Below, piece after piece: positions 33,601-41,741 of a stretch of 64,000 nt of DNA (position 1 is the stretch's first letter; each line of letters begins with the position of its first letter). The position numbers and the translations under genes are program-made. The notes beneath the pieces were generated by a model. It was not told where the DNA came from and searched no databases. It saw only the letters and a program-made list of their open reading frames with translations. Source of the DNA: Sphaerimonospora sp050942215 (GTDB taxonomy: Bacteria; Actinomycetota; Actinomycetes; Streptosporangiales; Streptosporangiaceae); the NCBI RefSeq assembly GCF_050942215.1, contig NZ_CP192056.1, forward strand, positions 3,844,001 through 3,908,000, read 5' to 3'.

Positions 33601-35046
33601 GGCCAAGCGGTACGGCTTGGGCTCCCTGCCCTGGCGCAGGGTCCTGGCCACCGCGCTGAGCGGGATCCCTGGTTCGGTACGGAGGTGGTCCGCCAGTCGC
33701 ACGGATGTGGCGAGGCACGAGTCCGGAGTGGCGGCGGACACCTGGAGCACCACAGGGTCCGTGTTCTCGGCGGTCTCGGCGTCCGCCGCCAGACCGACCA
33801 CGGCGTCCGGAGCGGCGCCGACGACGGCGTGGACGTTGGTGCCGCCGAACCCGAAGGAACTGACGCCGATGACGGCCGCGTCGGGATCGGTCATCGGCGC
33901 GGCTTCGGCCGGGACGACAAACCCTGCCTCGTCCGCCGCCGGGCTCGGATGGTGCAGGTTGGCGATCGGCGGCAGTGTACGGTGCCGCAGCATCTCGCAG
34001 GCCTTGATGAACCCCACCACGCCCGCGCCGACACGCAGATGCCCGAGGTTCGCCTTGAGCGAACCGAGCGTGACCCGCGATTCCGGGCCGTAGACGGCGG
34101 CCATGGCGTCCAGTTCGCTGCGGTCGCCCAGTCTGGTGCCGGTTCCGTGGCACTCCACGTACGTCACCTCTCGCGGCTCCACCCCGCCTGCGGCGAGCGC
34201 CTGCCGGATGACATCGGCCTGCCGGGAGGACTTCGGCGCGGTGAAGGACGCCTTGGCCGCACCGTCGTTGTTGGCGGCCGACCCCAGCAGCACCGCCCGA
34301 ACCGGCCAGCCCTCCCGCTCGGCCAGGCTCCTGTCGGCCAACAGCACCAGGCCGCCACCGGAGCCGAACACAGAGCCGGTGGCGTCCCGGTCAAAGGGCC
34401 GGCAAACCCCGTCGGCGGCGAGGATGCCACCCTCCTGATGGAGATAGCTCATGGGCTGCGGGTGCTCGATATCCATCCCGCCGGCCAAGGCCAGATCACA
34501 TTCCCCGGCCCTGATGGCCTGGGACGCGGAGTGGATCGCCAGCAACGACGAGGAGCAGGCGGAACCGACCGAGATCGCCGGGCCGGTGAGCCCCAGTTTG
34601 TAGGCAATGCGGGTGGCGGCATAGTGGGGGTCGCCGCCCATCAGGGCCGACATGCCCTCGGTGCCGCTCAGGGCCGGGTCCCAGGTCTGCAGCAGGTAGG
34701 AGCTGAGCCCGGTGGAAGCCCACACGCCGATGTCGTAGTCGAGTGCGAAGGGTCGCAGCCCTGCCGCTTCCAGCGCTTCGACGGCGCACAGCAGCAGCAG
34801 GCGCTGCTGCGGGTCGATCTCGGCGGCCTCCTTCGGCGAGTAGCCGAAGAAGTCCTCGTCGAACAGTTCGGTCCCTTCCACCAGCCCGTAAGCGTGAACG
34901 CGGCCCCCGGCGGTGGCGCCGACGTTGGTGGCAGCGCGGGTGACCACGTCTCTGCCCTCCGCGACCAGTTTCCACAGAGCAGCGACGTCCGATGCCCCGG
35001 GAACCCGGCAGGCGTATCCCAGGACCACGATGTCACGGTCGGTCAC
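30613..35046 (-). CDS. Type I polyketide synthase, KS-AT-KR-ACP
   Basis: This 1477-residue single-module PKS starts at GTG 35046, which follows GAAGGAG and overlaps the A-PCP stop. The KS has the catalytic triad C164 (GSACSSS), H300 (ECHGTGT) and H336 (NLGHL). The AT nucleophile is S603, in GYSLGE rather than the usual GHSxGE, with LPYHSPLL at the specificity position, so the extender is unclear. The KR has a non-catalytic half from about 990 (YHPSWRLRRRS), a Rossmann motif LITGGLGGIG, and SSLSSHLGG and FYAYTAGNAY active residues. The ACP serine is S1427 (FFAIGGDSLL). There is no DH, ER or TE. It should add one beta-hydroxy two-carbon unit to the starter from the A-PCP protein, unless it iterates. 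Confidence 0.93.
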   Translation of the reverse strand: MTDRDIVVLGYACRVPGASDVAALWKLVAEGRDVVTRAATNVGATAGGRVHAYGLVEGTELFDEDFFGYSPKEAAEIDPQQRLLLLCAVEALEAAGLRPFALDYDIGVWASTGLSSYLLQTWDPALSGTEGMSALMGGDPHYAATRIAYKLGLTGPAISVGSACSSSLLAIHSASQAIRAGECDLALAGGMDIEHPQPMSYLHQEGGILAADGVCRPFDRDATGSVFGSGGGLVLLADRSLAEREGWPVRAVLLGSAANNDGAAKASFTAPKSSRQADVIRQALAAGGVEPREVTYVECHGTGTRLGDRSELDAMAAVYGPESRVTLGSLKANLGHLRVGAGVVGFIKACEMLRHRTLPPIANLHHPSPAADEAGFVVPAEAAPMTDPDAAVIGVSSFGFGGTNVHAVVGAAPDAVVGLAADAETAENTDPVVLQVSAATPDSCLATSVRLADHLRTEPGIPLSAVARTLRQGREPKPYRLAVVARERQAAVSGLEGDAAFSVEGWASATVTPVVLVPGQGSDLAPLARALWEWEPVFTDTLRRHWSRLAERRPGTPGIETALGDQGRLTCGQRHAWYTAVVLAVIEQLCRRGLPDGLYAGYSLGEYAAAVAAGALDADSALDLLIDRGEALDRSAPAGLMLVVQAGPEQAARALPDMVPAAVFSERRTAFAVAAEAADDLRDRLTAAGLVHREADVDLPYHSPLLGESAAAFAALARSAAPRKTNRWIPTLGGGDDQEPSSYWERHLVQSVDLRAVTRSVDDLAKDARPALVDLSPDGFLGHTAGAGTAEVVTVHPGRSGADPRTAYLRALAGLWTAGIELDLSRPGEATTTVALPSRAWDLRPHRKERPQGSESVAVRKGTRSVVRERSVDRWMYHPSWRLRRRSPQPEDLAGQRWLVFAGRDGFSDRVVTELRALGVECVCLRPFDDVVPGDEESIGAALAGMDLRSRPVQRILHLWCAEGMTDSGDLEGRLTTLDTELAHGFYTLLFGFQALASQQGAAPVRLDIVAHGVHPLDSSGTASSPERALLAGPTLVIPQDLPFVTARSIDISALSKGTATPETVAELCAPTTEQAVALTPGGRWVRAYERDILPEVPAAKLPLRLREGGVYLITGGLGGIGMTLAEYLVRTCRARLVLTGLDAVPPTGPGAVLPDDDPGLAERAERIRKLKALGGEVLAVRCDAADREETAALFQEIDRRFGRLDGVVHAAGVFETRRAFRSLAETGREDCERRLRPKVLGTLMLAEFLRGRRLDFVLMQSSLSSHLGGLGFYAYTAGNAYMDAFAERHRDDDIPWMTVNWDGWIFREREDDAPHESVVSPSFASPDFGVVAEIAIRPSEGADIYGRLMNLITPHQVLVSTADFEARIDQWVRGVQPVPSTEPASVPADVALADPVAAQVARAWAELLGVGDLNPDSNFFAIGGDSLLGVSLAHRLSQEFDTVLSAITLFENPTITQMAKEIIRATAHSQEQRGEA

Positions 35047-36830
35047 TGCATCACTCCTTCGATAAGGACGGGCGGTGTGGCGGCACCGGCCGAACGCCGG
35101 GCCGAGCGCCGTCGGTCGGCGGCGCTGCCCCGTAGGTCGGTGTGAGGTTGGAGAGGTTGTACTTCCGCGGCAAGGCCGGAGAGAGCTTCGATCTGCAGAG
35201 CGATCCGGGGATGGTCGAAGAGGAATGTCGGCGACACTTCGCGCCCCAGCGCTTTGGTGAGCCGGATCGCTGCGGCCACCGCGCCGAGGGAGTCCACTCC
35301 GCACTCGAAGAGATTGGCTTCGGCGGAGAACCCGGCCCCGAGCAGTTCCGCCCACACCCGCATCACCGTGCCGACGAGCCCGGAGTTCCGCGCGGCTGCC
35401 TGTGACGCCTGTCGGACTGCCACCAGGTCGGTCTTCCCGTGGGCGGTACGGGGGATCGACTCGTACACGACGATACGGACGGTGACCGGGCCGTCCAGCA
35501 GTTGCAGCACCCGCCGCCGCACCCGGGCCGCGGTCTCGGCCCGGGCCGTTCCCGTGGGAACGACGGCCACCAGAAGGCGACCGGCCGTGGAGCCGTCGAC
35601 GGTGTACTCCTCGACGGCCGCTGCCGCCTCGGATGCCAATCCGTCCTGGACGAGAGTTCGCTCGATCTCGTCGAGAGCCGTCCAGCGTCCGGCGAGCTTC
35701 ACCCTGCGCTCGGCGCGCCCGGTGACCACCAGCCCGCCATCCGGGGCCCAGCGTGCCAGGTCCCCGGTGCGGAACGCCCGTTTGCGGCCGATGGTGGGGA
35801 ACTTTGCCTCATGTGCGAGGGGATCCAGGTACCCCCCTGACACCGTCGCGCCCCGCACCTCGATCTCCCCCTCGGTGACGCTGTCTCCAGGAGGAACCGG
35901 TGTGCCGTCAGGGCCCTGCAACAGGACCTCGACTCCAGGGAGCGGACGCCCAACATGGCCCGCAAGGACGGCGTCGAGCCGCGCGGCGGTGACCAGGTCC
36001 GCGGTGATCTGCCCAGAGGTTTCCGTAGCGGCGTAGGTGTTCACTACGACCGGCGGCACAGCCCCGGCACGCGCGAAGAGGTCACGCAGCGGAGCCCTGT
36101 GAGCCGGTTCTCCACTGAGGAGGAGGTGCGAAGGGAGCGGCACATCGTCAGCGCTCACCAGTAGGGACATCTCCGACGGGGTCAGGGACACCACATGCGG
36201 GCCGGCTTCGTCGGACAGCCTCCGGGACAGGGCCGTGAACGTCACGGGTTCCTCGCGCTCGACGAGGGCAAGCGTCCCTCCGAAAGTCAGGCTCCCGAGC
36301 ACCTCGCAGACACTGAAGCCGAAGGTCAGCGGGTGCAGTTGCGTCCACACGGCCAGGGGCGGCAGGTGGTCACGGAACCGGGTGTACAGGCCTCCGAAGA
36401 CTCTGCGCAGACCTTCTCTGGTGACCACCGTGTGCTTGGCCGGGCCGGTACTGCCGGAGGTCGTCAGGACATAGGCCGGGGCCGAGAACGGCAAGAGGTG
36501 GCCGGGCCAGGCGGAGCGCTTCGACAATAACTCGCGGACCAGGGGCTCGCTCTCCGCTCCCACCGACACCGGGGTGAACGCCGCATCGGCGGCCAGGATC
36601 GCGAGCAGGGACACGATCGTGCCGATCGTACGTCCCTCCGGTAGCGGCAACGGTACGAGAGACCCCGGCCCTGAGCCTCGCCGGCGCAGCGCGGCCGCCT
36701 CCTGGCTGACCAGGTCGTGGAGCTCGGCATAGCTCAGCCTGGACTCACCGTCCGTCAGGGCCGTGGCGTCCGGCGCCGAAGGGCGCCCGAGCCGCGACCC
36801 CAGACAGAGTGCTAATACGTCAACAGACAT
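35043..36830 (-). CDS. NRPS adenylation-carrier didomain (loading protein), lacking the usual substrate Asp
   Basis: This 595-residue protein has an adenylation domain at about 1-480: A3 VLTTSGSTGPAKH, A5 NTYAATETSGQI, A7 FRTGDLARW, A8 GRAERRVKLAGRW and A10 PRTAHGKTDL with the catalytic Lys. A carrier domain follows with the phosphopantetheine serine in ANLFECGVDSLGAV. At the position of the conserved Asp that binds the amino group of alpha-amino acids (FDFSV in most A domains) the sequence is FGFSVCEVLG. This suggests an acid without a normal alpha-amine. ATG 36830 with GAGAGG upstream begins the operon. Confidence 0.9.
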   Translation of the reverse strand: MSVDVLALCLGSRLGRPSAPDATALTDGESRLSYAELHDLVSQEAAALRRRGSGPGSLVPLPLPEGRTIGTIVSLLAILAADAAFTPVSVGAESEPLVRELLSKRSAWPGHLLPFSAPAYVLTTSGSTGPAKHTVVTREGLRRVFGGLYTRFRDHLPPLAVWTQLHPLTFGFSVCEVLGSLTFGGTLALVEREEPVTFTALSRRLSDEAGPHVVSLTPSEMSLLVSADDVPLPSHLLLSGEPAHRAPLRDLFARAGAVPPVVVNTYAATETSGQITADLVTAARLDAVLAGHVGRPLPGVEVLLQGPDGTPVPPGDSVTEGEIEVRGATVSGGYLDPLAHEAKFPTIGRKRAFRTGDLARWAPDGGLVVTGRAERRVKLAGRWTALDEIERTLVQDGLASEAAAAVEEYTVDGSTAGRLLVAVVPTGTARAETAARVRRRVLQLLDGPVTVRIVVYESIPRTAHGKTDLVAVRQASQAAARNSGLVGTVMRVWAELLGAGFSAEANLFECGVDSLGAVAAAIRLTKALGREVSPTFLFDHPRIALQIEALSGLAAEVQPLQPHTDLRGSAADRRRSARRSAGAATPPVLIEGVMQ

Positions 36831-38175
36831 GCTGGCCTCTCAGCGGTGACTTCAGACGTGCTCTGACGAATGCCATGTGTGATGCGCGGCGATGAAGTGC
36901 GTCTCGACAAAAGTCTTGTGGTTCCCACCTCAAAGCAACTGGTCACTTGGCTCCTCCCGGTTGAAAGTCTTTCGAGACCCAACCGTCGAAGTGCGTCAAC
37001 TGATGTTTGAACACGAGTGGGACATGTGTCAAGAGTTGAGGTGATTGAAAAGCGTCAGGGCGTCGTACACCACAGGACGACGTCCGCATTGCGGAAGAGT
37101 GCCGGACCGCACCCCGGGAACGGGTGAGCGCTCCAAAAGGCCGCTTTTGATTCGCAAAAAATCCCATGCGGCCGGGGACATTCAAATCACACTCCACCCT
37201 TTCGGGAATTGTGAATATCGATACCATCCACTCATCCATGGCAGCAGAAAGGGATTCGGCCGTGGAGGTGGTGTACCAGTTTCCTCCGAATCCTGGAAGT
37301 TCGGCCCTGACCAAGGCCAGATGAGGCATCGGAATGCACCGTGACCATCGGTTGATCTCTCGAATTCCCGGAGATCACGAAATCCAAACGACCGCACTTC
37401 GCTACGCGGCTGTCACGACACCCCGGGCGGCGCCTGACCGGAAGTTCGACGCCGCACACGTCATGTCCGCTTTGACGCGTGCCAACAGGGCTTCAGCACT
37501 GTCTCGACCGCAGTCAGAAGACAGCCGAGCCAATCATGCTCACCTTTCCCTCTCAACGAGTGGAACGCTCGCCGGATTCCGATGGAACAGCGGAAAAGTT
37601 CGGGGTCAAGGGGGTTTTCACGAACTCCATGACAGCCCGATCCGCTGATCAATACGACGGAACGATCACGTCTCGGAGAGACCGTCGGAGAATCTCGCAT
37701 TACGGTTTCCTCGGCAGGCACATCCCCAGGACCTGGAAGGGCCCGCTCCCGGGTGGCAATCGCGTCCACTGTTCTCTCGCCAGCGGAACAGTGAAATCCG
37801 ACCAGGACGCCACAGAATTCCAGCTGCTCGAGAATCTCCAGTGCGTCACCCGGCCAGTAGTGCCTGACGTCCAGTTGGTGATCAAGCGAGGCCGAGGAAC
37901 GCGAGGGTGCAGCCACCGCGCCCCAGCCAGCCGGCGGTGGCGGTGGCGCGCTGGAAGGCACCAAGCGCCATCAGCGCCTCCCGTTGGCGGACACCGGTCG
38001 GGGCGATCCGAGCAGGATGGCCGAGGACGCCGTCGTCGCCAGCGGCTTGGAGTGGACGATCGAGGACTTCCAGGAGTACGAACACAGTTGAGTGCCCGCG
38101 ATCCGCGGCGCCAAGGGCGGGACGGCGTGGCGAAACCCGGTGGTTCCCGGGCCGCCGGCCCTGCACAGTGATCTC
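36831..38175. other. Non-coding region upstream of the operon, lower GC than its neighbours
   Basis: This 1.3-kb gap must contain the promoter of the nine-gene operon near its left end. The stretch 36.85-37.7 kb looks more AT-rich than the flanks. Several open frames cross it on both strands (for example minus 37329-36943 and 37964-37461), but none has both a good ribosome binding site and a recognisable family. At 38022-38093 a short frame reads MAEDAVVASGLEWTIEDFQE then YEHS and stops; it resembles a gene tail. No regulator gene is seen. Confidence 0.4.
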
Positions 38176-39283
38176 ATGACGACTCCCGCCGCCGAGTTCC
38201 TGCCGGGTCTTACGCTGTCACGGATCTTCTATGAGGAGGCGGTACGGCCGATCCTCGAGGAGGAATACCCCTGGCTGCGGTACGCCGCCGCGAGGGTCGG
38301 CCCGGGATCGGAGGTGCTCGGGTTCGACACCGCACGGTCGACGGATCACGACTGGGGGGCCGCGACTGGATCTGTTCCTCACGCCCGAAGACGCCGCCGA
38401 GCACGCGACCGACCTGCACCGCCTACTGGCCTACCGGCTACCCAAGCAGGTCCGCGGCTGGCCCACCCACTTTCGTCACCGGCAACCGGGCAACCCGGTC
38501 GGCCACATGGAGATGACGGACGGCCTGGTCAACCACCGAGTCCTGATCAACACCGTCGGCTCCTGGCTGAACGCTCACCTCGGCCTCCACCCGCAGACCG
38601 TGGAACCGACCGTGAGCGACTGGCTGGTGATGCCGCAGCAGAGGCTCGCCGAGGTCACCGGCGGCGTGGTCTTCCACGACGGGCTCGGCTTGCTCACCGC
38701 TGCACGTCGGCGCCTGGCCTGGTACCCCGATTAGGTATGGCGGTATCTGCTGGCCTGTCAGTGGCAGCGTCTCTCCCAGGAGGAAGCGTTCGTCGGACGC
38801 TGCGCCGAGGTCGGCGACGATCTCGGCTCCGCCCTCGTCGCCGGGCGGCTGGTACGCGACCTGATGCGGCTGTGTCTGCTGCTTGTACGGCGATACGCGC
38901 CGTACAGCAAGTGGCTGGGCAGCGCGTTCGGACGACTGGCCATCGCCGGGAAACTCACGCCGTCGTTGCGCGGCGCCGTGACGGCGACCGACTACCCGGC
39001 GCGAGAGCGGCACCTGTGCGACGCCTACGAGATCGTGGCCCACCTGCAGAACGACACCGGGCTCGCGGAGCCGGTGAACCCGGCGCGCCGGCCGTACCAC
39101 GACCGGCCCTTCCAGGTGCTGCACGCCGAACGCTTCGCCCGGGCCCTGGCACAGACCATCACCCACCCCGAACTGCGCGCCCTGCCACTGGAGGGAGGCG
39201 TCGACCAGTGGGCGGACAACACCGACTTTCTCGGACGGCAACGGCCCGTGCGCGCTGCGATCACCAGCCGCTGTAAGGGCTGA
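38176..39283 (+). pseudogene. DUF4037-domain protein, broken by a frameshift and a nonsense codon
   Basis: From ATG 38176 the protein begins MTTPAAEFLPGLTLSRIFYE and FDTARSTDHDWG, typical of DUF4037 (nucleotidyltransferase-like). An extra G in the GGGGGG run at about 38354 shifts the frame; it resumes as PRLDLFLTPEDAAEHATDLH and continues to RRRLAWYPD, TAG at 38732-38734. The same frame then runs on as VWRYLLACQWQRLSQEEAFV to ITSRCKG at 39283. A related fragment at 60.2 kb has CAG where this copy has TAG, so a C-to-T change made the stop. The gene would otherwise encode about 368 residues. Confidence 0.85.
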
Positions 39284-39467
39284 CACGAAACGGCGCTCCG
39301 CCAGGCATGCGGCAGCGGGCTCCGACCAGTGCTCTCGGAAGGGGCGATATCTGCACGATCAAGAGCCTTCGGATATACCCCGACCTGATCGAGCGGGATG
39401 CCATCAGGTACATAACGTCAACCCTGTCTGGCGGTGGATCGGTCGGTGGTATCTCGCTGCGGGGTGA

Positions 39468-40703
39468 TCAGGGCCATGTCATGACCAGTTGGGTGTGCCG
39501 CTTGGGGAAGACCCGCCCCACGGCCGGCACCGGCACTGCGGCCTCCACGGGATAGAGGGTGAAGTCAGGTCCGGGGCTATGCCGCCGATCGCGGTTCCAC
39601 GTACGCATGTGATCGCGGAGTCGCCGGGCGAGTTCGGCACCACGGCGGCCGTGCCCGTAGACGCCGAACTCGTGACGGCGTTCCCCGGAGTCCCCGTCGC
39701 GGTTGGCAGGGCGGACAGTGAGGTAGGCGAAGCTGTCGAGGGTGATCAGGGCCGGGCAGTACCACCGGGTGGCCGGCTGGGCGAGGTCGCAGTCCCGATC
39801 CGGGTCCCGCCAGATCATGCCGAAGGTGTCGTCCACGGTCGCCAGCCACAGGTTCAGAGTGTCGAACGGCTCGCCGTTGCCGACCGCGATACCGGTCCAC
39901 ACCTCGGCCCGGGCACCGTTCAGCGCCGCATCGAGTGCGGCGACGTCGAGTTCGGGGCCGCCGTCGATCGTCAGCTTGACTGCTCCGTCGGCCAGGGCCG
40001 CTTCCCGTTCGGCGTGTGCGCCGTCGCCCTGAATCGGTATGAACCCGCACACGGTCGGGTTCAGCCCCATGAGGTGGTCGCCGTCGTGGACGAAGGTGAT
40101 CGACCTGGTGATCGTGGCGAAGATCAGAGGTACGACCATCCGCCCGCCCGGGGCGAGCAGCCGTCCCCAGGGGCAGTCCCAGACCCCGACCGTGACCAGG
40201 ACGGCGTCGAAGGGACCGTGCTCGTCGGCGGCGTACTCCGCGTCCCCGCAGACGACCTTCACATGCGGATAGCCGGCCTCGGCGAGGAACCGGCCGGCCC
40301 GCCCGGTGACCCATGGATCGATGTCCACGGTGACCACCGACCCCTCCGGGCCGACGATCTCGGCCAGCAGCGCGGCGTTGTACCCACCGCTGCCGATCTC
40401 CAGAACCCGCGCGCCCTTCCGCAACCGGGCTGCTTCGATCATCTCGGCCTGCAGCCATGGCGCGCTGATGGAACTCGTCGCCCGGCCCGCGGCATCGCGC
40501 TTGGTGATGACGACGTCCTTGGCGGAGTAGACGGCGGTGAGCGGGGCCTCGGGGGCGAACATCTCACGCGGGACCGCGGCGAAGGCATCGGCGACCTCGC
40601 CGGCACGGATCCAGCCCTCGCGCTTCAACTGGGCGACCATCTCGGCGCGCAGCCGTTCAGGAGACTGCGATGAGGACCCGGGGGAGAGCGTGTCGGCGGT
40701 CAC
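39468..40703 (-). CDS. PIMT-like methyltransferase, FxLD-system type
   Basis: This 411-residue SAM-dependent methyltransferase is related to protein-L-isoaspartate O-methyltransferase: FAAVPREMFAPEAPLTAVYS, SSISAPWLQAEMIEAARLRK, the SAM loop VLEIGSGGYNAALL and GGRMVVPLIF. A 200-residue C-terminal extension (WTGIAVGNGEPFDTLNLWLA, RHEFGVYGHG) matches the actinobacterial FxLD-system methyltransferases associated with lanthipeptides. No lanthipeptide precursor, dehydratase or cyclase gene is nearby, so it is either an orphan or acts in trans. GTG 40703 is the likely start. The 184 bases between it and the DUF4037 pseudogene hold nothing obvious. Confidence 0.75.
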   Translation of the reverse strand: MTADTLSPGSSSQSPERLRAEMVAQLKREGWIRAGEVADAFAAVPREMFAPEAPLTAVYSAKDVVITKRDAAGRATSSISAPWLQAEMIEAARLRKGARVLEIGSGGYNAALLAEIVGPEGSVVTVDIDPWVTGRAGRFLAEAGYPHVKVVCGDAEYAADEHGPFDAVLVTVGVWDCPWGRLLAPGGRMVVPLIFATITRSITFVHDGDHLMGLNPTVCGFIPIQGDGAHAEREAALADGAVKLTIDGGPELDVAALDAALNGARAEVWTGIAVGNGEPFDTLNLWLATVDDTFGMIWRDPDRDCDLAQPATRWYCPALITLDSFAYLTVRPANRDGDSGERRHEFGVYGHGRRGAELARRLRDHMRTWNRDRRHSPGPDFTLYPVEAAVPVPAVGRVFPKRHTQLVMTWP

Positions 40704-40859
40704 CCCGCCGACGCTAGCGTCACCGCCCGACGGTTTCCGAGACCCCGGATGACTACGGCGAGCCCAGGCCGATCCCTGCCGGAGCCGGTCAACTCGCCCG
40801 CAACGGCTTCGGAGCCACCGGTAAGCACACCGGCAAGCACCCGGTTCGGCAGAAGGCCC

Positions 40860-41741
40860 ATGGTGAACCCTTCAGCGCTTCCGTCCGTCTCACCGGGCAT
40901 GAGGGGAATCTGCTTCGCCGTCGTGCTCGTCGCGCTCGCCGCCTGCGGAACGGCGCCAGCGGCGACCACGCCGGCGAAGCGGTACCAGGCCGACGCGACC
41001 GTGCTCGCCGACTCCAGACACGGTTCCCAGCTCTGCGCCCACGTCGCCCAGTCCATGCCGCCCCAGTGCGCCGGACCCGACATCATCGGCTGGGACTGGA
41101 ATGCGGTCGAGCATTCCAAGCATGGGGGCGTGCGCTGGGGCGACTACCACGTGGTCGGCACCTGGGACGGTGAACGGCTCACGCTCACCGAGCCTGCGCG
41201 TCCCGCCGAGCGCGACAAGGCCCCGCACGACCGGCCTGAACGCACCACACCATGCCCGATGCCCGCAGGCGGATGGCGCCCGATCGACCCGGCGAAGGCC
41301 ACCGAGAAGGCGATGGAGACCGCACTCGCCAGAGCCCGGAAGCTCCCCGGCTACGCCAGCGCCTGGCTGGACCAGAGCTACCTCGACCAGATCGACGGCT
41401 ACGATCCCCGCGACCGGCGATGGGTGGAGCGGTACGCCAACGACCCGAAACGGCTTGTGCTCAACCTGCGCTTCACCGGCGACCCGGCCACTCACGAGCC
41501 CGCGATCCGCAAGATCTGGGGCGGGGCGCTGTGTCTGAGCCGTGCCCAGCGAACCGCGGCGGAGCTCCGGGCCCTCCAGCAGCGGATGGAGAAAGAGATC
41601 GAGGGCTGGCAGTCCCTGTCGGCGAACGAACTGGAGGACCGCGTCGAGGTCGGCCTGCTTTGTCCGAATCACCGGGGAGCCGGTCGGCGAAGGCCCGGTG
41701 GAAGCGCTGCGCTGGCTGGATCCGGTGCTGGCCGCGTATGA
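40860..41741 (+). CDS. Putative lipoprotein of unknown function
   Basis: This 293-residue protein has a lipoprotein signal (CFAVVLVALAAC) after a short N-terminal extension; ATG 40860 with AGAAGG upstream is chosen, and ATG 40899 is possible. The body is charged and aromatic (PDIIGWDWNAVEHSKHGGVR, WGDYHVVGTWDGERLTLTEP) without a recognised domain. The last 15 residues overlap the next gene in another frame and are Gly/Arg-rich, so the true C-terminus may have been altered. Confidence 0.6.
   Translation: MVNPSALPSVSPGMRGICFAVVLVALAACGTAPAATTPAKRYQADATVLADSRHGSQLCAHVAQSMPPQCAGPDIIGWDWNAVEHSKHGGVRWGDYHVVGTWDGERLTLTEPARPAERDKAPHDRPERTTPCPMPAGGWRPIDPAKATEKAMETALARARKLPGYASAWLDQSYLDQIDGYDPRDRRWVERYANDPKRLVLNLRFTGDPATHEPAIRKIWGGALCLSRAQRTAAELRALQQRMEKEIEGWQSLSANELEDRVEVGLLCPNHRGAGRRRPGGSAALAGSGAGRV

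Noticed and set aside
32941..35145. A 734-codon open frame on the plus strand
   Set aside because: It is antisense to the KS and AT domains of the polyketide synthase and has no family features of its own.
36943..37964. Several 60-230 codon frames upstream of the A-PCP gene
   Set aside because: None combines a ribosome binding site, plausible codon bias and a recognisable domain; they overlap each other on both strands.
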